From the NCBI GenBank assembly GCA_004835665.1, contig RBKR01000011.1, positions 744,001-808,000 on the forward strand: a stretch of 64,000 nucleotides of DNA. Reading direction: 5' to 3'. The position numbers were made by a program, and so were the translations under genes. Below the pieces are notes generated by a model. That model worked only from the letters and a program-made list of their open reading frames with translations, made no database searches and was not told where the DNA came from. Below are positions 34,267-42,772 of the stretch, one piece after another. The DNA is from Phoma sp. XZ068. Lineage: Eukaryota; Ascomycota; Dothideomycetes; Pleosporales; Didymellaceae. Numbering within the stretch: position 1 is the first letter of the stretch; each line of letters begins with the position of its first letter.

Positions 34267-34875
34267 ATGGCCCGTCAGTGGTTTCAAGCTGTAGCGATGC
34301 GCAATTAGTCACTGACATGATCAGACACGGCCTTCCCGAGCGATCTGCCTGTTCCTCAGGATGATGGTGCATGCTCACATCTCACTGGTTTCAAGATCCC
34401 GTCCGTCACCTTGTCGTCCACGTCGGGCGACCAAGTGGATGTGTCGAAGCTCGCTGGACTCGCCATCATATTTTGTTACCCACGCACCGGCGCACCTGGG
34501 GAGACTATTCCAGATGAATGGAACATAATCCCAGGCGCGCGAGGCTGTACACCTCAAGCTTGCAGCTTTCGCGATGAGATGGGCGAACTGCGCAAGCTCG
34601 GTGTGTCTGCCATTTTTGGCGTTTCGACCCAGGATACCCCATACCAACAGGAGGTCAAGTCCCGCGTACATCTCCCGTATGATCTATTATCGGATGCAGA
34701 CCTGGAATTGGCAAACGCACTGAAACTGCCAACTTTCGAGTGGCAGGGCAAAAAGCTCATCAAAAGGCTTGCCCTTGCTGTCGAGGATGGGCTGATCACC
34801 AAGCTCTGGTATCCGGTATTCCCTCCAGATGCAAACGCAAAGGAGGTGGTCGCGTGGCTGGCGACGAAGAACTAG
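34267..34875 (+). CDS. BCP/Dot5-type peroxiredoxin
   Basis: Two exons, 34267-34273 and 34325-34875, give about 185 aa. The first exon is only 7 nt. The donor GTCAGT, a CTGAC branch-like site and the acceptor CAG join in frame to MAHTAFPSDLPVPQDDGACS. The thioredoxin-fold core reads LAGLAIIFCYPRTG, then GCTPQACSFRDEM with peroxidatic Cys about 77 and a second Cys five residues on, as in atypical two-Cys BCP enzymes, and later SDADLELANALKLP. It should reduce peroxides using thioredoxin. Compared with bacterial BCP, about 18 residues are inserted between YPRTG and GCTPQAC. The longer ATG-initiated frame without the intron runs into a stop, which supports splicing. Confidence 0.85.
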
Positions 34876-35533
34876 CGGCAGGTACTACCGAGCTCAGCTC
34901 CTGAAACCAAATCGAGGTATCAGGCACAAACTTTAGTTCCCATGACTCGGCCTTTTTAGGACAACACGAAAATCCTACGAGTTCGCTTGACTGCACCCGG
35001 TCCAGATGCGGATAACATGAATCGCCTTTCGTACATGTGTATTTTCGCATCCAAGCGCAAAGTGCTGCTAATGCGCAACATCATCGCCGTTGTCTCCACC
35101 TCATTTCCCTCGTGCTTTTTTCGTTGTAAGGCCGCTGTCACTTGTCTCGAACGGTCATTTGGGTTGTAAAGTTCGACCCGGTGCGACGATGGCTTGCGCG
35201 CTAAGCATGGTAAAACCACCAACTTCAGTTACGATCTACTTACGGCTACTCCCAATAAAGTATCCGTCTTTTAGCTGATTGAACAATAACGTGGGAGACC
35301 CTCGAAACGGCCGCGATGTTGTGGCAAGGCAGTGTTTGCAGCAAAGACGTTGTCGACCGCCTTCATCTGATGCCTTTAGACATCCCATACATTCGCTAGC
35401 ACTCTTGCTCACGTTCGACACGATCTTTTATATTCACGTAGGAACGCGTATCCCCAATTGTGTGAAATCAAGCTAACAGTCGCGACGAACAGCTACTCGA
35501 ACATATCATTCTTTTCTACGTTCTCTAATTATA
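34876..35533. other. Intergenic region
   Basis: About 660 bp with the peroxiredoxin 3' UTR and the promoter of the next membrane-protein gene. Small ORFs on both strands have no recognisable content. Confidence 0.5.
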
Positions 35534-37324
35534 ATGTCTACCATTTCACGAAACGCGTTTTCCCTCCAACTCGATACCGCGACGCCAACGCCCAGTGCGA
35601 CCGCCTCGAATACCTTCGCTACACCTACATCGACACCCCTTATCAAAACCTGTACTTCGAGCAATGACTGTGCCATCACTGGCGCATGCTCAAATGGGAT
35701 ATGTACTAGTGTCACCCAAGCGGCGCCTTTTGGACCTGCTGGTAGCTCAGACGCAGAACCAACAACGCATTTAGACTCAGGGACAGCCATTGGCATTGGT
35801 GTGGGGGTCGTGGGACTCGTCTTATTGATGTTAGGCGCTGGCTTTTGGTTCTTCAAAATAAGAAGACGACGACAACCCATCACATCGCCCGAAGCACCTC
35901 CTACCACCCGCGATCGGTCTGCATCGACTGCAACCAAATGGACACTAGACAACGATCAGCGCACTCTTGTTGCTTCGCTGCCCAACAGTCCACAACACGC
36001 GATGTTTTCTGCACAAACGCCGGGTCTGCCTTCCGGGTTCTATACCACACCGGAGAAAGTTATAGAAAATGAGAGAGAGGTAGAAGGAGAGAAGGAGATC
36101 GCCGAATATAGACAGCGGGATGCGACGAACCAGAATGACCAGACACCAACAAGCCCAGTCAACAAAGCGCTTCCTTCGCCACCTGCCGAGGAGAAGCGTT
36201 ACGCTATCAATGTCAACATCAACAAGAGCATGATCTTCGACGATATCATGTTTAACTCTGCCAGTTACGCTGCAAGCACCGTCTCGACACCACACGAGCG
36301 TGCACCGAGGTATCGTTTCGAGGAATACCTTCCCCCTGTTCCACCAAGTAATCCTCGAATTTCCATTACAAGGACTAAGGACAGGGCGCCAAGTACAATT
36401 AGCTCGGAATACGAGCTCGAAAACTACCCGCATGGTAGCGACTATATCGAGTCGAACAGATACTCTAGGTCGGATGCAGGTACCGAGCATGATATTTCGC
36501 AAGGTTCGGATTTCAGGGAGAATGCCCTGTCAAAGCTGGAAGGCGGTCTCTCGTTGCCCGAACTCCCACCACCGAGTCCCAGCCTTAGCTTTCGCTCTTA
36601 CGACTGGTACCAAGACATCATTGGAGGTGACCAGTCTGCCATCGAATCGCCAATAGAACAGCCAACCCCAGAGTTACCTGCCCGGAGCCCAGCTAGAGCA
36701 GTGAACCCTCTTTCTTCGCATCCTCCCGATTCCAGCTTGATGCCAGAACCATTATCACCCGCATTCCCTTCACCGGTAGCCAGCTCACATCTGCATCCAA
36801 GCTCGGCTAGGCTTTCTCATTTACCAAGTCCCACCAATCCTAACTTCCGCTTGTCACCGACCGTATATCAGATGCCAAATCCAAACCGCCAATCGAAATT
36901 AGTACCGGCTTTACCCAGCACTCGTCCTGTGAGCGAGGCATCGACAATGCCACGTTATTCACGTCGTTACTCGCGGTATAACAGCTGGATGCCTGACGAC
37001 GATCTCGACATTCCTGAAGACGACCTGGCCCCCCCACATTTCCCGAGATACAACTCCATGGTCGCAAGCATTGTGCAAGGCAGCGAAGCCACGCAAACCG
37101 CGCGAACGTCCGCACAGAACTCTTCCCGGAACTCCGTGCGCAAATCGAGAAGTCAAAGTACACCGCGACCGCAGAGCACAATGACCCAAAAAAGTCGCTA
37201 CTCAAGAAGTTGGCTGCCAGATGACGGGCTGTATCTCCCCGAGGAGGGTACAGAGGACTCGTTTGAAGTCTTCAAGCGCGAGAGATTGGCGAGTAGACCA
37301 ACAAGTTACTCACCTCTCGCCTAG
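35534..37324 (+). CDS. Mid2-like single-pass membrane protein, hypothetical
   Basis: A single 596-aa ORF. The N-terminal 80 residues are Ser/Thr-rich with a small Cys cluster (KTCTSSNDCAITGACSNGIC), followed by one transmembrane helix (IGIGVGVVGLVLLMLGAGFW) and a basic stop-transfer FKIRRRRQ. There is no clear cleaved signal peptide, so a signal-anchor-type insertion is possible. The cytosolic part (about 480 aa) is Ser/Pro/Tyr-rich and disordered. It contains two related C-terminal motifs, SRYNSWMPDDDLDIPEDD and SRSWLPDDGLYLPEEG, about 80 residues apart. The layout resembles fungal wall-stress sensors and other Mid2-like proteins, but there is no sequence match I can name. Function unknown. 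Confidence 0.75.
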   Translation: MSTISRNAFSLQLDTATPTPSATASNTFATPTSTPLIKTCTSSNDCAITGACSNGICTSVTQAAPFGPAGSSDAEPTTHLDSGTAIGIGVGVVGLVLLMLGAGFWFFKIRRRRQPITSPEAPPTTRDRSASTATKWTLDNDQRTLVASLPNSPQHAMFSAQTPGLPSGFYTTPEKVIENEREVEGEKEIAEYRQRDATNQNDQTPTSPVNKALPSPPAEEKRYAINVNINKSMIFDDIMFNSASYAASTVSTPHERAPRYRFEEYLPPVPPSNPRISITRTKDRAPSTISSEYELENYPHGSDYIESNRYSRSDAGTEHDISQGSDFRENALSKLEGGLSLPELPPPSPSLSFRSYDWYQDIIGGDQSAIESPIEQPTPELPARSPARAVNPLSSHPPDSSLMPEPLSPAFPSPVASSHLHPSSARLSHLPSPTNPNFRLSPTVYQMPNPNRQSKLVPALPSTRPVSEASTMPRYSRRYSRYNSWMPDDDLDIPEDDLAPPHFPRYNSMVASIVQGSEATQTARTSAQNSSRNSVRKSRSQSTPRPQSTMTQKSRYSRSWLPDDGLYLPEEGTEDSFEVFKRERLASRPTSYSPLA

Positions 37325-38317
37325 TCTCGCTTGAATGCGTATACTGATCCGGTCGTTCCTTTTTCCTTTTCTTTTTAGTATTCTATATGCGACGTCTTTG
37401 AGCGCGCTTGCTTTCGTTGAATCAGATACCAGGCGTTTCGACCCGACTTCCAGCCAATCCTTTGTTGACTTTTCTGGAGAGCTATTTATCGGCGTGGAGC
37501 CGTGCCGGAGTGCAGTTGTGTGGAGAAAGCGGGAGGCTGGAGACTACAAAGCTTGTCCCGTCCCGGAGGTTGCTGGGGATCGACAACGCGATGATGTGAT
37601 GGACATTTGCATTGAAAGTTCATACCTTATGTAATTGTAGGAGATACCAAGTACAGCGATGATAATAAGATAAACAATACCATAATTACTCTACTATCAA
37701 GCGACTATCTCAATTCCATCGCAGTCGTTCGAGGTAATGTCGTACATACCTGCAGGATGATGATCCCTCGCACGCTTTCTCGGAGGCAAGGCGGACATGT
37801 AAGTTTGCTGGAATAGGGATCAACGTGTAACCCCGCTCATGCGGCTCAAAACGTTGAGATGCAACAGCAACATCGTGGAAACCAAGATCTTATGGTACGA
37901 GTCTTGTATGGTCAAGCAGTCTGGCTACGCCTTCTCTAAACTTCTAGCGCTCATAGTTGCTGGAGGGATGCTCAATACCCCGGGTTCGCTCTGGGCGCCG
38001 ATTGGCTGCATGTCGGTACGAACTCCCAGCTTCCAACTACGATCATGGACTGGACATCACTACACGCACTTGTGCACAAGTGCAGTACTTCCCTGCTAAG
38101 CATCGTCATGCTCTCGCCGCAAACTGCGGGGAACTGTACAATGGGCAACAAGCAGCGCGCAACCGTGGGGATGGGGCACAAGTATAACTTGGGTCGTCCG
38201 GCGCTCTCGTGGAAGAAGGCAGTTGCAGCTACGAGCCTGAGCCTCTTCTCTCTTTACTATCTCAGTCGCACCTACCTGAAGTCATCGCCCGCGATTGAAC
38301 TTCACCAAGGCGCAAAC
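37325..38317. other. Intergenic region upstream of alpha-glucosidase
   Basis: About 1 kb. A 99-aa ORF at 37335-37634 starts 11 nt after the previous stop; I treat it as 3' UTR. The rest should hold the alpha-glucosidase promoter. The glucosidase frame is open back to 38045 with in-frame ATGs, so a longer N-terminus is possible. Confidence 0.5.
37978..38170. promoter_or_regulatory. Candidate CreA-type sites (SYGGRG) upstream of GH31 gene
   Basis: Three matches to the carbon-repressor core SYGGRG lie within 340 bp of the glucosidase ATG: CCGGGG (minus strand) at 37978-37983, GCGGGG at 38126-38131 and GTGGGG at 38165-38170. The core is short and common by chance. The idea is only that it fits known glucose repression of such genes. 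Confidence 0.3.
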
Positions 38318-41300
38318 ATGGCTCCCTCAAGCTTTCTCCAAGCTTCAGCTCTAGTGACGTCGCTTGTGGCGCTGACTACTGCTCAGACGACGCCAACGTC
38401 GGCTGAGGGCTGGAGCACCACGCTTGCTGGAACTCCTACATCCTTCCGGTCTGTCTTCACAATTCCTGCATCTGCAGACCAAGGAGCGGATGTCATCCCT
38501 AACATCCAAGATCCTGAAGCTGTCAACGCTCAGGATGTCTGCCCTGGCTACAAGGCCTCGCAGCTGCATGAGACCGATGGCGGTATCAGCGCTGTGTTGA
38601 CATTGGCCGGGAAACCCTGCAATGTGTACGGTAACGATGTCGATGTACTCAACTTGAAGGTGGAGTACCAGTCCAAGGACCGATTGGCTGTTAATATTAG
38701 CCCAGCATTCCTTGTACGTCCATTGCCCAAGAGCTTCGAAGCACTCACAAGTTAATATGATTAGGATGCATCGAACTCTTCACACTATATTGTTCCCGAG
38801 AGTCTCATTCCCAGACCTCAGGCCGAGGACTCCCATGAGGACCTTGACCTTAAGTTCAATTGGGGCGATGATCCATCGTTCTGGTTCACTGTCACTCGCC
38901 AGTCTACTGGAGATGCAATCTTCACTACCAAGGGAACCCACCTTGTGTACGAGGATCAGTTTATCGAGTTTGTCAACACCTTGCCTCAAGATTACAACCT
39001 CTACGGTCTTGGTGAACGTATGCACGGTCTTCGTCTGAACAACAACTTCACGGCAACCATCTACGCTGCTGATGTAGGTGACCCGCTCGATCGCAACATT
39101 TACGGAAGTCATCCGTTCTACCTGGAGACTCGTTACTTCCCAACAGGTGGTAACGGCACTAAAAAGCCTCTTACGCAATCTGAACTTCAGGAGAGGAGCT
39201 ATGGCTATCCCACCAACGGCAGAGGCTCTGGTTTCGAGTCCTACTCTCACGGAGTTTACCTGCGAAACCTGCACGGTATGGACGTTGTCCTCAAGCCTAC
39301 CAACCTAACCTGGAGGAGTCTTGGAGGCAGCATCGATCTGTTCTTCTTCGATGGTCCGACTCAGCCCGAAGTCACCAAGCAGTATCAAACTTCAGCGATT
39401 GGTTTGCCCGCTATGCAACAGTACTGGACATTCGGCTATCACCAGTGCCGATGGGGATACCGTAACTGGACCGAGCTTAGGGAAATAGTCGAAACTCTTC
39501 GCGACTTTGACATTCCCATGGAGACGATTTGGCTAGATATTGATTACATGGATCAGTACCGTGACTTCACCCTGGACCCTGTCACATTCTCTCCCTCTGG
39601 AGTGGCAGACTTCTTCGGCTGGCTGCACGGAAACAACCAACATTTCATTCCTATCGTTGATGGCGCCATCTATATTCCCAACCCAACCAACGCTAGCGAT
39701 GCGTATGACACCTACACACGCGGTAATGAGTCTGATGTTTTCCTGAAGAATCCTGATGGCAGCCAGTATATCGGCGCTGTATGGCCTGGTTACACTGTTT
39801 TCCCTGACTGGATGTCCGCGAACGGAGTTTCTTGGTGGATCAAGGAAATGGTTGAGTGGCACAAGCAAGTTCCCTTCAGTGGTTTCTGGGTTGACATGAC
39901 TGAAGTGTCATCCTTCTGTGTCGGATCCTGCGGCACCGGAAACGTCACGCTCAACCCCGTCCATCCACCTTTCTCGTTGCCCGGCGAGGTTGGCAACATC
40001 ATCTATGACTTCCCCGAGGGATTCAACATCACCAATGCGACCGAGGCTGCTTCTGCCTCTGCTTCCTCGGCTAGCCAAGTCGCTGCTGCATCTGCTACAG
40101 CAGCGAGCTCGAGCTCGGTTTCAGCCGAATACCTCCGCACCAAACCCACACCGGGAGTGAGGAACATCAACCACCCACCCTACGTCATCGACCATGTACA
40201 GGGTGATCTTGCTGTTCATGCCGTCAGTCCAAACGCAACCCACCAGAACGGAGTCGCAGAGTACGACGTGCACAACGTTTGGGGTCATCAGATTATCAAC
40301 GCTACCTACCAAGGCCTTCTCTCTGTTTTCCCTGGCAAGCGTCCCTTCATCATCGGCCGTTCCACATTCGCTGGTAGCGGTAAGTGGGCTGGCCACTGGG
40401 GTGGTGACAATGCCTCCAAGTGGTACTACATGTACTTCTCGATCCCTCAAGCGCTCTCCTTCTCGCTGTTCGGTATTCCTATGTTTGGTGTCGATACTTG
40501 GTAAGTTGTATAAGATCCTGCAGTAGTTATGCCTACTAATCAAACAACAGCGGTTTCAATGGCAACACTGATTCAGAGCTTTGCGCGCGCTGGATGCAGC
40601 TCTCAGCTTTCTTCCCATTCTACCGCAACCACAACACCTTGTCAGCGTTGTCCCAGGAGCCCTTCCGTTGGGATAGCGTGGCATCTGCATCCCGAACGGC
40701 GATGCATATCCGCTACACTCTCCTGCCGTACATGTACACGCTTTTCCACCAGGCTCACACTACCGGCTCTACTGTTATGCGCGCCTTGGCTTGGGAGTTC
40801 CCCAACGAGCCCTTGCTTGCAGGGGTGGATACGCAGTTCCTGCTCGGCCCAAACATTCTTGTTACACCAGTCCTGGAGCCCCAGGTCAGCTCTGTCAACG
40901 GTGTCTTCCCTGGTATCGTTGATGGTGAGTCATGGTATGACTGGTACACTGGTGAGAAGGTCAAGGCTGAGGCTGGTGTCAACACCACTATCTCTGCTCC
41001 TCTTGGCCACATTCCCGTCTACATCCGTGGCGGTGCTGTGCTACCGACCCAGGAACCTGGCTACACCACTACCGAGTCGCGCAAGAACCCATGGGGTCTA
41101 ATTGTTGCCCTTGCTGAGGACGGTAGTGCGACTGGATCTCTCTATGTCGACGATGGCGAGTCCATCGAACAAGAGAGTACTCTCGAGATTTCATTCGCTG
41201 CTCAGGGTGGATCGCTGAAGGCCGATGTTAAGGGCGACTTCAAGGACACCAATGCCTTGGGTAACGTTACGATTCTTGGTGTCTCTAGCACCCCAACACA

Positions 41301-41439
41301 GATCAAGTTGAACGATGAGACGGTTGACTCGTCAAAGGTTGCGTACAACGCGACTGCGAGCACTTTGAAGCTGTTTGGTCTGAACGATCTGACTAGCGGT
41401 GGCGCATGGCAGGGTAGCTGGACCTTGACCTGGGGTTAG
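38318..41439 (+). CDS. Secreted alpha-glucosidase, glycoside hydrolase family 31
   Basis: Three exons, 38318-38713, 38765-40500 and 40551-41439, give about 1006 aa. The start chosen has a signal peptide (MAPSSFLQASALVTSLVALT). Family marks in order: NLYGLGERMHGLRLN, GLPAMQQYWTFGYHQCRWGY, IPMETIWLDIDYMDQYRDFT, catalytic nucleophile Asp about 509 in GFWVDMTEVSSF, and acid/base Asp about 680 in WAGHWGGDNASKW, followed by FFPFYRNHNTL and LLPYMYTLFHQAH. A long Ser/Ala low-complexity insert lies between nucleophile and acid/base. Many N-x-S/T sequons fit secretion. The enzyme should release glucose from the non-reducing end of maltose, starch or related glucans. An upstream in-frame extension with a hydrophobic segment is the alternative start. 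Confidence 0.94.
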
Positions 41440-41812
41440 ACTCGGAATGTAGTAGATTTAGAACCAGGTAGCTGGGTAACGCTACTCAAATAGACCTTTG
41501 ACGAGTGTTTACGCGAATTCGTTGGAATAAACAGCCGATCAATTTTTTTGCAATTGATGCATGCATGATGCTGCAACGCGTCGCGTCTGTGTTGCTAAGA
41601 TTCAAGTTTTACCCGCGTGGTAATTATCACGCGAACGGGTGACGTCAGCGTGCTCCATCTCAAGTCTCCGCATCAAAAATGCTGCACCTCAAACCACAAA
41701 CATGGCATAAACCTAGACGAAACGTGGCTTGTCTATAGACGCCAGTAAATCCATAACATCTCTCGCACATCTTCAACCATTCCACCAACCAAAACGCAAT
41801 TCAACACTCACG
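41440..41812. other. Intergenic region
   Basis: About 370 bp with the glucosidase 3' UTR and the promoter of the glycine-zipper protein gene. A C-rich, A-rich leader precedes the ATG at 41813. Confidence 0.5.
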
Positions 41813-42622
41813 ATGGCCGACGACGAAAAGAAAGAGCCCTCCGTGTCCGAACTCAAGGAAATTGCTGCCAACGCCGACGCACCTGAAGACAAACTCCAAG
41901 CCGCAGCTGCACAAGCGGAAGCCGCCTTGTCTTCCTACAAAACTGCCTCGACTCTACGTGAGGCAGCAAGTGCAATCCGCGACCCGGCCAAGCGCGAGAA
42001 GTATCTCCAAGATGCGTACAATAAAGAAGTCGAAGCCCACGGCAACAGCAAGAAAGCACGTATGCTGCAGTCTGGTGCCTTTCAAGGGACCGTTGGTGGC
42101 GCGGGGATAGGCGCTGTTGTTGCTGGTGGATTGGGGACGGTGGTGGGGACCCTTGTTGGGACTGTTACTGCGGTGCCGGCGACGGCTGTGGGTGGTTTGG
42201 TGGGTGCCGGGGTGGGACTTGGGCATGGAAGCTGGATTAAGTTGGGGAAAGTGGGACAGGGGAAGGATAAAAAGGGTGGGGAGAAGGAAGGCGAGGGTGG
42301 TGATGAGAACAAGGAGAATGAGAATGAGGGCGGTGAGAAGCAACAAGACGGACAGCAAGGTGAAGAGGTGGATGTCGAAGATGCGGTGCCGAATCCGGAG
42401 ATGCTAAGGCAGGCTGCGGAGGAGATCAAGAAGGAGAGAGAAAGAGGGAATTTGCCTGTGGAGGGAGGTCCTCATGCGGAGAGAACGGAGCGGAAGAAGC
42501 CAAGAAAGTTGAGTAGGCAGGTGAGCGAGCAGGGGCAGGTTAAATCCGAAGAACAGAAGGCAGAGAAGAAGAAACCACGGAAGATTGAAGTACGCAGCAA
42601 GCAAGAGGCGGCAGCAGCCTAA
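41813..42622 (+). CDS. Hypothetical glycine-zipper protein with charged tail
   Basis: A single 269-aa ORF from ATG 41813; the frame is open upstream through a TTG only. Residues 1-80 are helical and charged (Ala/Glu/Lys-rich, with LREAASAIRDPAKREKYLQD). Residues about 88-140 form a Gly-rich hydrophobic stretch (GGAGIGAVVAGGLGTVVGTL) with G-x3-G spacing, then LVGAGVGLGHG, enough for two tightly packed helices. The remaining half is highly charged Lys/Glu/Gly/Asn-rich, with PRKLSRQ and KKPRKIEVRS. I do not recognise a characterised family. A membrane-inserting or membrane-tethered role is suggested by the glycine zipper only. Confidence 0.7.
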   Translation: MADDEKKEPSVSELKEIAANADAPEDKLQAAAAQAEAALSSYKTASTLREAASAIRDPAKREKYLQDAYNKEVEAHGNSKKARMLQSGAFQGTVGGAGIGAVVAGGLGTVVGTLVGTVTAVPATAVGGLVGAGVGLGHGSWIKLGKVGQGKDKKGGEKEGEGGDENKENENEGGEKQQDGQQGEEVDVEDAVPNPEMLRQAAEEIKKERERGNLPVEGGPHAERTERKKPRKLSRQVSEQGQVKSEEQKAEKKKPRKIEVRSKQEAAAA

Positions 42623-42772
42623 TAGCATCTTGCTATACTTCTTTCCCAGGACCTTGACGTACATCATCATATTTCTGCATATAGCGACATATTGGATTGC
42701 GAGCCTTTTCATTCATAGTCTATCCCAGCCCTTTGTATCTCTAGCATCGAAACATTATGTGGTAGTTTATGA

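Noticed and set aside
37335..37634. 99-aa ORF with a signal-peptide-like start
   Set aside because: It starts 11 nt after the stop of the upstream gene, with no room for its own promoter, and the rest of the ORF has no features. It is most likely 3' UTR.
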